Assembly: GCA_030278955.1 (NCBI GenBank)
Contig: JAOANR010000012.1
Location: 30,937,491 to 31,001,490, forward strand
Origin: Hygrophila difformis
Taxonomy: Eukaryota; Streptophyta; Magnoliopsida; Lamiales; Acanthaceae
Length of the DNA: 64,000 nt
Reading direction: 5' to 3'
Position 1 is the stretch's first letter, and each line of letters begins with the position of its first letter. Under the pieces are notes generated by a model. That model was not told where the DNA came from and made no database searches. It saw nothing but the letters and a program-made list of their open reading frames with translations. A program made the translations under genes and the position numbers. Shown piece by piece: positions 1 through 11,626 of the stretch.

Positions 1-400
1 ATACACCCACCTCCGCCGGAGCACCACCACCGCACCCAACCTCCCGTCCGCCAGCCTCCGCCTCCAACGCCCTCAGCCCTCGTCGCCCGCGTCGCCGCCC
101 CGTCTTCCCCCTGTTCGCGAACGCCTCTGTCTCTCTCCAGCCGCACGCGCAGCCGGATCCGTCGCCACCCAGCGCCGCCCGCCCTCCGTCGAAACCACCG
201 CCAAACTCCGCCGTCCAAACTCCGTCGCCGGCCGCCGCTCCTGTACTCAAGAACCGACAGCCTCGCCGCTCGCCCTCTCTCGCCGTCCTCTTCTTCTCTC
301 TTCTGCAACCGGAGCACCGCCGTCGTCCCTTAACTCCCGCAGCACCAGTTCCACCGCCGGACTTCCTTCCGCCGCCGCTCCCCCACATTCATGTTTGTCT
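1..400. other. GC/CT-rich stretch, no supported gene
   Basis: The stretch is rich in CCGCC and CTC words on the plus strand and differs sharply in composition from the AT-rich DNA that follows. No long open frame is evident. It could be the 5' untranslated region of a host gene cut by the window edge, or a GC-rich part of an LTR; similar CCGCCG runs occur in the LTRs at 20080-20140 and at the window end. Nothing in the sequence decides between these. Confidence 0.5.
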
Positions 401-1029
401 TCGCACTAGTCTCAAAGAATTTGATTCCATATTGCTTTAGGATCTGAAAAGTTGATGTGGAGATGCTTATCCATCCAACTAACACATGTGATGCCGAATC
501 CCTTTAATTGGAATAAATATAGTATAGCTGCAAATTTTCTAAAATTTTCAGTAAACACATGTGCCAAGTTGAAAATGTTGTATATATATTTCTTTTGAGT
601 AATAGTTTAAAACCGGGACAAAAACCCATCCCTTTCAATATATGAGAAGTGCTTGGCCTTTGGAGGTAGGTACAACCCTTTTGCTTTCATCCATGTCAGC
701 CTTATTGCCCACTAATTCGATGTTTCTGACATTGTCTGAGGCATGCCTTGGTTGATTGCTGAAATTGAGAAGTTTTGATTTCTTATGAATTGAATACTGA
801 GAAAAGTGCATACTTATGGGCTTTCTGTGTTTTGCAAGTGGTGGAATTGTTAATTGGAAAGGAATTTGCTTATGATGGTGTAATTGTTGTGGAAGTTAAA
901 AAAAAAAGGGGACCCTAAACCCTTCTTGTCAATTTTCTTTCACTACTTTTGAGTTTAAAAAGTTAACAATCCATCGTTAAGCTTACAATTTGGTGTTTTT
1001 GTCGAGAAATGATACTGCTTGGGAAGTTT
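401..1029. other. Non-coding AT-rich stretch
   Basis: I see no gene, structured repeat or element terminus here. The texture is intron-like or decayed-element-like. It lies between the GC-rich start and the first clear Gypsy 3'-end signals near 1150. Confidence 0.5.
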
Positions 1030-1849
1030 TCTGTGTGCAGGGATTCAAAAATGTCAAGTAGTCATGTTCAAGAATTTCAACATTCCACCTTGCCGTGCCA
1101 TCAAACCCATGAGTTCCAGGGAAGTCCTTTTCTATTCACCTTTTAATACATTGAGGACAATGTAGACTTTAGGTGTGGGGGAGGAACTATCTTTGCATTG
1201 CTTGCCATTTTCTGTTAAAAAAAAAAATTTAAAATTTAAAAAAAAAATTAATTTTAAAAAAAATAATAAAAAAAAATAAAAAATTTTCAAGTTGTTTTAT
1301 ATAAATTTTTTAAGTTTTATGTGAATTTTTTTGTGAATTTGATGTGAATAGGTAACTGAATTGAGTCTATGAGGTTTAAGTTGACAAGTTTTTTTTTTAA
1401 GTATGATTGATGATTTCTGACATTGAACATGTGAAGCCAACTATTTTGTGAACCCATGTGAGAATCTGAGCCTCTTTCCAAAATGTTTGTTATTTCTAAA
1501 AGAAAAATACACTTATCTCAAGCTTTTGGAAATTTCTTTCTTGTGTGAATTATGTGGTAATCATTTTGACATTCTAGAATTTGAATGATTATACATGTTG
1601 AACTTGCATTGATTGAATCCAATATTTTGAACATGATAAGGGCATTATGATAAACCTTTTTAGCCTTCTTGTTGGCCTTAACCCATACTTCTATCCCTAG
1701 TTTTCCACTTTGAGCTTTTTATCCATTTTCTTTGTTTATATATAACCCTTAGCCTATTAAGCCTTTTCTTTTTGTCATACCATTGCTTTCGAACCCTAGT
1801 GATTGAAGTACTTTCATAAGTCATTATGGTTGAATTTTTGTGTTGGTTG

Positions 1850-1880
<31 letters not shown>

Positions 1881-2775
1881 CTTAGAAATTGTGTTCTTTT
1901 GGAATTTTCAAGATATTTTGTTGGATTCTTGTAGTACTTGGTTGATTGTAAAAAAATGTTTGTATTTACATATTCCCCTAAAAAAAAAAAATTTTAAAAA
2001 AAAATACAAGGGCAGTGGATGGATATAGCTTGACATGTGTTCCTATGACCTCAGTGTTATGAACATAGAGTTGAAGTTCCGTCTGCACTTTTCAGATTGT
2101 TGAATTCCTCTAATAAACATGTCTAAGCTATTGAAGCCCACGAAAAAAAAAAGAAAAAAAAAAAGAAAAAATAAAAAAATAAAAATAAAAATAAAAGGGG
2201 ATATATGTTTGACAAGTTTTGTTTTTGTTTTGGTTTATTGCTTGAGAAATTTTGGGATTGTTTGAAAGTTGTATATAGGATGATCTTTTGGTTTGTTTAT
2301 TTTAGAAAACCTTGGGAGGATAGAATAGAGGTAATCTTTGTTCTTTTGAACCTCTTAGTTTTGTTTTGGTTTGGCAACCATGTTGTGCTATGAAGTTTTC
2401 TATGATGACTCTTTGGAAGTACTTGCATTCACTTTAGCCTTTCTATTTCCTTTTTCTTCCTACCCCAACCATGGCCCCGTTATTACCCTTTGTGAAAGAC
2501 CCTTTGATTCTTAATGTTGGATAATATATCTTTGCATGGAAAATGTGATTTTCATTCAAGCCTATGGGATTGTCATTTTGATTTATCACTTGAGTGCTTA
2601 TTTGTTCAACCACACTTGATATTGAGAGGAGTGCATACACTTTACCCATGGGAGGTGTTGGCTTAATGTGTTTGATGTTAGATTAATTTGATTGTACTTG
2701 AATAGACTTGTTGATTTTAAACTCTCTATGATTTAATTTGGTTTCTTTTGACTCTATGCTTGAGGGCAAGCATAC

Positions 2776-2793
2776 TTTAGGTGTGGGGGAATT
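2776..2793 (+). promoter_or_regulatory. Polypurine tract next to the 3' LTR
   Basis: The G-rich purine run GGTGTGGGGGAATT lies immediately before TGATAG. It is the expected site of plus-strand DNA priming in a Gypsy element. A near copy (about 1166-1183) lies 1.6 kb upstream, matching the double polypurine tract often seen in Athila/Tat elements. Confidence 0.7.
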
Positions 2794-4125
2794 TGATAGT
2801 GTGAATTTTGTGTTTGTTAATGATATATAGTTTGGATGATTTTATGGTGATTTTGGTAGCACTTTACTCTTGTTGTGTTTGTTTTGTTGTTTGTAGGAAA
2901 ATGGCATAGCAATGGAATAATTAGAGCAAAGTGGAAGAAAGAAAGAAAGAAAATGACATGCAACCATGACTTCCGTAGTCATGGCCATGACTAGTAGAAG
3001 ACCCAAGTCCATGGGCCCAAGCCACTACATAATTGAAGAAATGGACATTGAGTAGGAGAAGAAAATGAAAGAAAAGAACAAAAAGAATAGGAGAAGAAAA
3101 AAAGAGAAAAGAACAAAGAATGAAAGGTGGACACATCAACTAAAAAGCAAGAGGAAGGCCAAGAATAAAAAGAGAGGGAGGAAGGCCAAAGAAGAAAAAA
3201 AGGAGGGAGGAGAAAGAAGAAGGAGAAGAGGAAGAAAGAAGAAGAAGAAGAAAGAAGGAGAGGAGGCCAAATCAAGTTCTCATCTTTCATATTCACAATT
3301 TGGTTATATCTCTTCTTTACATTTGTTTTCTCTTCTATGGATTTAGAGTAGTTTTTCATTTTCTCTAGTTTAAAGACTTGATTAAGAATGGCTTTTGGAA
3401 TTTGTGAGATGATTTAATTTGTGAACTATGAAACTTGATGTTTGTTGGTATTTATGCAATTTCTATGTTTAAGGTTTACTATTGTTGAATTGGATGAATG
3501 TTTAGGGCCCAAATATTTGTCTAGTTTGATAATTGATTGCCAATTCAATTTGGGTATCCGTAATTGTACTTGAATTGAATAGGTGGTAACCGGGTTGATT
3601 AGTTCCTTCCCGGGGAATTGTGTAATCGAATTGTGAATTACTCCGCGTAGGTAGTAATTGGTTCGAATCGGGCTTTTCTAAATTCTAATGCAATTGAACA
3701 ATATTTTCTATGGGCGTACCTAGAAATATTAGTTTGATTAGGGGCAATTAACGGGCGTACCTTAATTGTCTAAACTGAAAGGAAAAGTTGGTTGTCTAAG
3801 CGGACCTGACAACTATAACTGGTTTATCAATTGGCACAATGTTTATGCATCGATGATCTTATCCAAATGCCATTCCAAATCAATCTTTGAACTAGAGGTT
3901 TTTAATTCCAATACTTTGTTTTAAATTTATGTTCTTGATCTCACTCATCATTTTCATAGTTTGTAGAATTACTTAGTTTTTAGTTCTTGTTATCATTTTC
4001 TTGTTCTCAAAATACAAAACCCCCCCTTTTAATAGTGTATATATTATGAGAATGTGGTATTCCAATCCCTGAGGACTCGACCCTTGTCACTGCTATACTA
4101 TACTTATTTTGTGCTTGGTGACACA
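2794..4125 (+). repeat. LTR of the Athila/Tat-type element
   Basis: The LTR starts with TGATAGTGTG directly after the polypurine tract. It ends near GGTGACACA after the segment CCCTGAGGACTCGACCC, a 3'-LTR signature shared by many plant Athila/Tat LTRs. The 3' limit is uncertain by tens of bases because no second LTR or target duplication is visible. The LTR contains a purine-rich block at 2935-3268. Confidence 0.6.
2935..3268 (+). repeat. Purine-rich low-complexity tract
   Basis: Over most of this stretch the plus strand is almost only A and G (GAAAGAAAG, GGAGAAGAGGAAGAAAGAAG and similar). The open frames on both strands here (Lys/Arg/Glu-rich on plus, Phe/Ser/Leu-rich on minus) follow from this composition and are not genes. 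Confidence 0.8.
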
Positions 4126-4703
4126 GGAATTAAATTATCTTTTGCAGCTATACGACAAGCTGCCAGCGACACCCTCCGGCAGCGAGACGCCCTCGCGGAA
4201 GCAACAAGCAACAGCGGCGGCTTCCACGAACGCGGCGACGGCTCGAGTGGCGTCGCTTCCCTTTCTGGCGGCGCGCTCAGTCCCCCTTCTCCGGCCTCCT
4301 CCTTCGCGCGAACGACGGCCAGCGGCGGCAGCAGCGGTGTGGTGAGCGGCGGCGACGGGTCTCGAGCAACGGCGTTCCCCTGCTCTCTCTTCGGCGCGGC
4401 ACCTGTTGGACGACGCGACAACGAGGCGACCTCCCCAACCTCTCTCCGGCAGTGCACTCCAGCGGCGGTGGAATGTCGGGCGCGAGAGCAGCAGCGGCGT
4501 CGAACGGCGTCCTCCGTTGGCGCGATCGGCGGTCCGGGCGGAGCAGCAACAGCCGACATCCTCGAGCGTCGGCGATTGGAACAGGCAACGGCAGCGACGG
4601 GGTGACGGCGAGCTCCCGTGTGCGAACTCCGGCGGCAAACTCTCTGAACAAATAACGGTTGAGGCGAACGGCAGCGCCGTCGCCAACCCCGCCATTGTGG
4701 CTT
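4126..4703. other. GC-rich stretch with overlapping spurious frames
   Basis: This is a GC-rich block rich in GCGGC and CGACGG words. It is open in several frames on both strands at once, which is what GC-rich non-coding DNA looks like. No frame shows a recognisable domain. It could be a decayed 5' gene region or LTR sequence. Confidence 0.5.
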
Positions 4704-4917
4704 CTTGATGGCGGGTAGGTTAAGGATAGAGGCCAACGGCCGTGACCAACATCCCGTCTACCATAACGACTTGATGGCGGGTAGGTTAAGGATGGAGGCC
4801 AACGGCAGCGCCGTGTGACCAACATCCCGTCTACCATGACGACTTGATGGCGGGTAGGTTAAGGATGGGGGCCAACGGCAGCGCCGTGTGACCAAACATC
4901 CCGTCTACCATGACGAC
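4704..4917. repeat. Three-unit minisatellite (66, 73 and about 75 bp)
   Basis: Three head-to-tail units begin CTTGATGGCGGGTAGGTTAA at 4704, 4770 and 4843. Each ends in CATCCCGTCTACCAT followed by AACGA or GACGA. Units 2 and 3 share an insertion, GCAGCGCCGTGTGACC, relative to the shorter first unit. Confidence 0.9.
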
Positions 4918-6091
4918 GACCAGGTACCCTCTCTCGCTTTGGATTAATGATGATGTTGGAGGCGTACTTGATTGTTGATGTTGATGAGTTGGTCGTGGGA
5001 TTCGGGGATTCCTTATTTTCTGTCTAAAGTTTGATCCAAACAAAAAGAAATGCAAAAGAAACAGCAATACAAGAACATAAAGGAAAGCAGCAAAAAAAAA
5101 AAAGGGGGTGCAGAAACGAAAAAAAAAATACAATGAGGACACACAAAAAAGAATAATAAAGAAAAAGGGGGGAAGGAACGAACTGAATGCAGAATGGTGA
5201 TGTTGCTTACCAAAATTTCTGATCTCTTTTGCCTGCTTGAAGTTGGCTGCCCGGGGTATGCCTCGGTCCTGATGGAGAAAAAAATAAAAACCCTGCTATC
5301 CTGCTTCTTGCTGCTTGGGGTGCGAAATTTAGATTGATTTGTTGATTACATGGTTTTAATTTATAGAGGCCAGCTTACATCTTCTGAAGATTTACTCAGG
5401 ATGCAGTTTTGATATGAGTTCAAAGATTTAAAAGATATCATTCATGAAGCCTCATTGGATATGAGTAAATATTTGATTTTTATCCAATTAAATTTGGGAT
5501 GGACATGAAATCTTGTTATAAATATGGTGTTTGCATATGAAAGTCTTGAAAATCTAATCGAGGAACGATATTCAGCAAATCCGTTCGAAGCTGATGTATG
5601 AAGAATTAAATATTACCCATTGGTCTATTTCAATATGGGCTGGGACCAATACATGCCAACTGATTATGTACCTATGTCCTTATTGGATTAACTAAGGTGA
5701 AGTCAGCTAAGGTCTGGTCCAAAGAAAAAAATATATGACGAAGCAAAATTTCAACAAGAAATTGCCAACAAAGCCCAACAAAAAGGATACAGCCGTGTGC
5801 TTGGATTCAAGTACAAACAAAATTAATTCAGATATAGGTGATGCACTCTCACTTTAAAGGAAGAATTGGGCTCGGTTGGAAATTCAAAGCCTTTCTAAGG
5901 CTTATCAAAATTCGGCCTTAAAAAAAACAAAAAACAAAAAACAAAAAACAAAAAACAAAAAAAAACAAAAAAAAAAAAACAAGGCAAACCGAAAAGAAAA
6001 TATTTCAAGGCAAACCGAAAAGAAAATATTTCGAGACCCGTTCACGTCTCAAATATTTTCTTTCGCCCTAAACAAGTCTCGAGGGGGCATC
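4918..6091 (+). mobile_element. Decayed internal 3' region of an LTR element
   Basis: There is no coding sequence I can recognise. The stretch holds A-rich tracts and, at its right end, GTCTCGAGGGGGCATC, a purine-rich run immediately before an LTR start at 6092. I therefore read it as the 3' internal part of the element that owns that LTR. The left limit is not visible. Confidence 0.45.
5980..6031 (+). repeat. 26-bp direct tandem duplication
   Basis: Two identical 26-bp units beginning CAAGGCAAACCGAAAAGAAA occupy 5980-6005 and 6006-6031. They follow a CA-rich A-tract at 5921-5979. Confidence 0.9.
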
Positions 6092-6786
6092 TGTAAACAC
6101 GTGAAATTTATTCGCCACTAAAAATGCGACACGTGCAAATTTAAATATTAATTTAATTATTTTTAGGCATTTTAAATAAATTAAATGCTTGAAATAATTA
6201 TTAATATTTATTGGGCTATTTGGATCCATCAAGCCAAATGGATTTAATTATATTGGGCCAATGTGGACAAGTCCAAATAAAAGACCCACAGGCCTATGAT
6301 CCAATGGACACTTAAAGCAGGCCAGTCCATGGAAATCAGTCAATGTGAACAAGCCCAGATGAAAGGCCCACATGCTCACTGACCCGATAGAAATGTGGAT
6401 TGGACCAGCCCACCGATTTGGCCATCATTCACAAACCCTAGGGTTTTTCTCTATAAATAGAGGCACCCTGTCACATATTGGGGTCACTACTTCACTTCCA
6501 GACATACATCTTCATACCCTAGTCACTCTCAAGTCTCAAACACTTGAGATCTACAGCAACAAAACGCTGCAGAAATTCCAAGAAGCCGAAGAAGAAGCAC
6601 AAAAGCATCTCGACGTCTTCAAGGTTGGAGGAATCAAAGGAGTAACAGAAGTCGAACACTCATATCGTTTGATCTTCACATATTTCTTTTAAATTCATTG
6701 AAATTCTCTGTAATTGTAGACATTTCTTGTGAAATTAATAAAATTATTTTGCAGTTTCTGTCTACGCATTTTTTTTGCACCATACA
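6092..6786 (+). repeat. LTR with TATA box, about 695 bp
   Basis: The LTR starts TGTAAACACG directly after the purine run CGAGGGGGCATC. It contains CTATAAATAGAGG at 6451, a good TATA box. It ends CACCATACA, giving TG...CA termini. The sequence right of the end matches the inside of a MITE family also present at 59412-59647, so the insertion appears to have split a MITE. No matching 5' LTR is visible. The 107-codon frame inside it is not a gene. Confidence 0.7.
6452..6459 (+). promoter_or_regulatory. TATA box of the LTR
   Basis: The sequence is TATAAATA in the context TTCTCTATAAATAGAGGCAC, a consensus plant TATA context. It lies about 360 bp into the LTR, the usual place for the U3 promoter. 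Confidence 0.7.
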
Positions 6787-6917
6787 GAGACAAATCCAAC
6801 AAGAGCCCACTTTAATATATTTTTTCCTGTATAACTATGATAAAAATTAAGTTAAAGTCAAACAATTAATAATAGTAAACCCCCCAATGTTGCAACTAAA
6901 AAACAAAACGGAGGAAG
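6787..6917. mobile_element. Right half of a Stowaway-like MITE
   Basis: GACAAATCCAACAAGAGCCC resembles the internal motif GACGAATCCAACAAGATCTC of the MITE at 59412-59647. The terminus ACGGAGGAAG followed by TA matches the TIR of that MITE. The left half is missing because the LTR ends exactly here. The piece lies 50 bp from the stop codon of the kinase-PP2C gene. Confidence 0.55.
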
Positions 6918-6967
6918 TATATCACGATTAATAAATAGATCACCAGGCAAGACGCACTAGCAGGGAG

Positions 6968-8284
6968 CTAGTATATCCTCTCTGCAGTAGAGACAGGACG
7001 TAGGAACACCACAACAACAGTGATGTTATCTTTGCTGCCTCGTTGAGAAGCCAACGTTGCTAATCTCTTAGAACACATTCCAGCATCTTTTACAGTGTCT
7101 TTGATTATGTCCACTGCATCTGCATTGCTCACCAGATCCCAAAGTCCATCGCTTGCCATTACCTGAAAATTTTGCAGCATTTACAAATTCATAGTTCCTA
7201 CCGCAACGATGGATACACTTCAATGGTTTTGGTACGATAGTGCTTTAAAGAGATAGAAAAGAAAGGAACAGTGAAGCACTTTATAGTATCATTTTGTGAC
7301 CATGAATGTTCGGAATATAAAATCAGATTGTGCAGCACAAAACCTGTAATAATGGACAATGAAGAAATATTCTTGCTTGCATTTGAATTGTTTAATACTA
7401 CCTCCGTCCCATTCCAAATGTCCTACTTACTATTTTTGGATGTCCCATTACAAATGTCTTATTTCTATAAATAGAAATAATTTTCCCCTCCAACAATTAT
7501 GTGGACCCCACCATATACTCACAAACCAACTCTACCTTAATTCACGTACCCAACAGTAACAAGACACTTGGGGTGGGACGGAGGGAGTAATACACAAAAT
7601 GTCGTCTTTTGAAGTTAAAGAATTGTCCTGTGGCTGAAATGCAGAATATAAGCTAAAATATAAGCTACCAAAATTCTGGAAAGGATACTCTTGAAATCTT
7701 ATTGATAATAAATAATGCTAGCATATAAAGTCGAATAAATCAAACTTTAAAGTGCTAAACAAGCATAATCTCATAAGAACAGCGGTTGATACGTCTTACA
7801 ATGTATTCATCTTCTGCTGATAATGAAGTTTCAGTTATCTCAGGTTGTGCAGTTACGTAAGGTTTCAGATCATCATCACCAATGGATCGTGTCACCTGTT
7901 GTTCTTGAGGTTTTCAGATGCTCCAACTGGCATAAAGCATACAGAAGTTCAATAAACGCATAGTTAAATAACCTGTAGAGCAGGAGGACCAACTCTCCAT
8001 GTATCAACTTGCAATTTGACTTCACCTCCAGCTCTTATAACACGCTCTCTCTCCTCACGGCTGCTCGCGACATGATCCTACTACATTGAAGGCATACAAT
8101 ACAGCTGGTAATTAAAGAAAGGAATAGCAGACAAAATACATGGCCAGAAAGGAATACCAGGCAAAATACATGGCGAGAAGAGGGGAGAATAGGAACACAC
8201 AACAGGCAGAAGAAAATTCAAAAGTGGCTGAATCATCAATATAATTTTATCCTACAATGGCTTTCTTTTGTGTGTGTGTGTGTG

Positions 8285-8324
<40 letters not shown>

Positions 8325-11300
8325 AAGTTCATCTCACTCTGGTTAAAGTATAAGGATTTCCATTGCGACATAAAATTGCCCGACAATCACCAGCATTGGC
8401 GACAAACAACTTGTTCTTAATTATCAGGGCAGCAACTGCAGTACAGCCAGGGTGCCAGTCCTTCAGCAGACCTCTTTTAGATTTTCTATGCAAATTGAGT
8501 TCTTCCCGGAAAGCAATATCAGTCTTAAGAAATGCTTCTTCCAGTGCTTGAGATGGACTGCACAGGATTAAATAACTGATTGTTTAATTGTCCAATCAAC
8601 TATTCTCTCAAATGAATGTATAAAAGGGCACATAATGATTGGGAAAATTCACCTGCTCGCAGAAATCAAAGTTTTTAAAATTCCAGGTAGAGCTCCAGCT
8701 GAAAACTCAGCAGCCTCAGCACCTGGACATGATGTAAGACAGTAAGAGTATAAATTTGTATCTTTAAAATCAATGTCGTAGTGGCTGATTATACCTTCAT
8801 CTAATTAACCTGTGTTTAGAAGCAGAACGAGTGAAATAAAACAAAAACTTTCTACAAGGAAGCAATATATTCTTCCATTATTATTCAACACAAAGGAAGA
8901 CACTGCCTCTGTGGAACAGTTACATTGCTGAAACTGTTTGGTCTCAGCACAGCTATATTTATTATCCACTACCAAATTGGATTTGCAAGATTAGAAAATG
9001 TGCATCATCCTTGAACGTTACACTTCGGTTAAACACCTAATTATGGCAACTATAGCACTTCTAAATTATAATCATTTAAAATATAGTGGGCGTTATTGAA
9101 AAGTGAATGCAATATTCAAGAATCCATACACCCATGACATTTGGGAAGGCCTGATTAGACCGATAAAGACAGATTCAACATGTTACCCCTACCTTTGGGG
9201 GTTTGAATCCGATTAGATGTCCCTATTATGATTATATTTCGCACATATTAAGAATTTTTACTTAATTATAATTATGTATAAGTACAGTTCATAGTCCCTA
9301 CAAAAATGATGGGATTCCCCATTGCTTATAGATATGGGCTACTCCACCTATTGTCAAGTGGTTTTGAGTTGAAACCTCACATCCCTCGCCTAACATGTTA
9401 TAAGAGACATAGGTACCCAGTTGGGTATCTCGTTTCCAAGATGAATTTGTTAAGCAATTGGCAATGGATGGAGTAAGGGGGAAAAAAATAATATTATACG
9501 AGGTGAGACACTTAACAAGTAATAAACTAAATAAATAAACAGATTAGCCAAAGGTAAGATCTCCACCTACCTCGATGTCCATCAAAAATTCCAAAGAGGT
9601 GAATATCTTTCGCATTACAAAAATTAGGCATCATAAGGTGTGTGTCTTCCATGCTTTCTCTTCGCCCACAAGTTGTGAAGGAACCCCAAGACAGTTCAGG
9701 CTGATAATCTGCATACATTGATCTGAACCATGAGGATGGCAGAATCTCTGAGGAATGATTAGGGACCTCCCGAAAGTTTTGGCCTTGGGCAAACCAATTT
9801 GCAGGCTCTTGATAACTCCAAGTGTTGGTTGTATCCTCATAGCAATGTGATGTAACAGAGCCAAGTACAGTATCTTCTTCTTTGTCATTTTCCCTTTCAA
9901 TGAATCCCAGCATTGCATCAAGTTCTGATACTAAATCACTGGAAGACGGCCTGATGTTGGGGTCAGTGTCCCAACATTTCTGTATGAGAGACAGCAAGCT
10001 GGATGGTGCACCTGATTCAGGGCCAGCAAGAATAGGTCTCAGTCCTTGTGACACCACAGCTGCTGTAAGTTGCTGTTCATTGTAGTTCATTTCCAAGACT
10101 GTATGGGCCTAGATCAGTACAATAACTAATCAACGCATTTGAGAGTGAAATATAATACTAATTAACAATAAAATCATAAGATCAACTCAAAAAAACCAAA
10201 AAAAAAAAAAAAAAAAAAAAAAACATAAAACAACAGACACAACAAACATTCCGTACAAACCCAAATGTTGGGCCTTCATAAAGAAACATAAGATTCGAAC
10301 TAGAGATGATCTTATTGACCTAATCCCATCCTGATGCATATTATGGTTCAGTTAGTGTTTTCCTTTTTCATCACTATGATTAAGACAAGTATTTATAATG
10401 TAAAAAAGTTCCTTCCGTAGCCATACACATTGTAAAAGAAATCATACGTAATAGTACAAACTTTAAGCCACAATATTTCAATTTCTTCTAGCATCCTCCA
10501 TCATATAGATTTTACTTGAGAATACACCCCCCTCAGATTTTGATAAAAAAGAAAGCATCCATTAAGAACAATAACGATAACTTGATCCTTTATCTTCCAA
10601 AACTCTTTGTTCCCCCCATCACAACATGACATAAAACAAAACACTAATCCAATGAGTCAACAAGTTAGCATTATTATAGGAAAACAAGATGAAACTGATA
10701 CTAGCAATATATTAAAAGAAATTCTCGTTATTGTATTCCCATGCATCCATTCCCTTATTGAATTTCAAGTTTGAACATGTCATCTATTAGGAAATATAAC
10801 AGCATCAACAACCCAAAGATAAAGAAACCTGTGCCTCTGCTCGAAGGTCAGTATATGGGACAGTGCCGGTAAGTAGCTCACTGCAATAAGCAGAAAACAA
10901 AACACCCATGACTTATTAAAATATCTTTAGGATCCGGTAAGGAAGAAGCCTAGCCAAATAAGTAACTTATAATAATCTTAACTCTTTTCTGAGTATCAAT
11001 ACTAACACTAATTCCACAAACATTTGGTTCCGAGTATGGTGATAATTGTGTCTGGAAAATGAGTTAATTATTGCGTGCATAGAGAAGATTAGAAATGGCA
11101 TGCCGTGAATTCCACAGCCTCTTTGAAAGGCATGGAGCACAGCACCACAATGCAGCCATAAGTTTTAACATTATTTTTTAGCTTGTCTTCTTTCTTTTTA
11201 AATTGTAACAAGGAATTTTGGTATTGAATAAAATTAATATAATTAGAGAAGCATACATTAAGTCACTCCCAAGTCCCAAAACAAAAAATTTAGCATTCAG

Positions 11301-11585
11301 TCTGCAAAATACTGCGGCAATTAAAGGCCTGTCATCAAGCTCAAAGATATCTTTGAAGTCTTCCAACACTCCCCTTGTTGATGAAGAAGAATTAAAAAAA
11401 AAAAAATATTGAAGATGAGATAAAGGTTAAGGGTGAAGAAGATTATAGTGACTTTAATCATTAGAAATTGAAATCTTATGGTTAGAACTTATATATTCTT
11501 TGATATCTATGCTGACTGTTGAATTAATATTTGAGACTTGAAACTTTATATTTGGGTTTTAAATTTGATTAAGCTTTCTATTATT

Positions 11586-11626
<41 letters not shown>

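Larger units (their letters stand above)
1030..4125 (+). mobile_element. 3' end of an Athila/Tat-type Ty3/Gypsy retrotransposon
   Basis: No gag or pol coding is present in this piece. It is recognised from the 3' untranslated region typical of Athila/Tat elements: two copies of a G-rich polypurine motif, ACTTTAGGTGTGGGGGAG at about 1166-1183 and TTTAGGTGTGGGGGAATT at 2776-2793. The second is followed directly by an LTR-like sequence starting TGATAGTG. Between the motifs lie long A-rich tracts (1217-1285, 1851-1880, 1980-2005, 2141-2198). The element is on the plus strand. Its 5' part is missing or lies outside the window, so the left limit is approximate. Confidence 0.7.

Noticed and set aside
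2991..3359. Open frames in the purine tract
   Set aside because: Lys/Arg/Glu or Phe/Ser/Leu low-complexity products of an A/G-only strand.
4054..4837. Several overlapping open frames of 67-210 codons on both strands
   Set aside because: They all lie in one GC-rich block, overlap each other in five frames, and show no domain; this is compositional.
6372..6692. 106-codon frame inside the LTR at 6092-6786
   Set aside because: It spans the TATA box and transcribed LTR; no domain.
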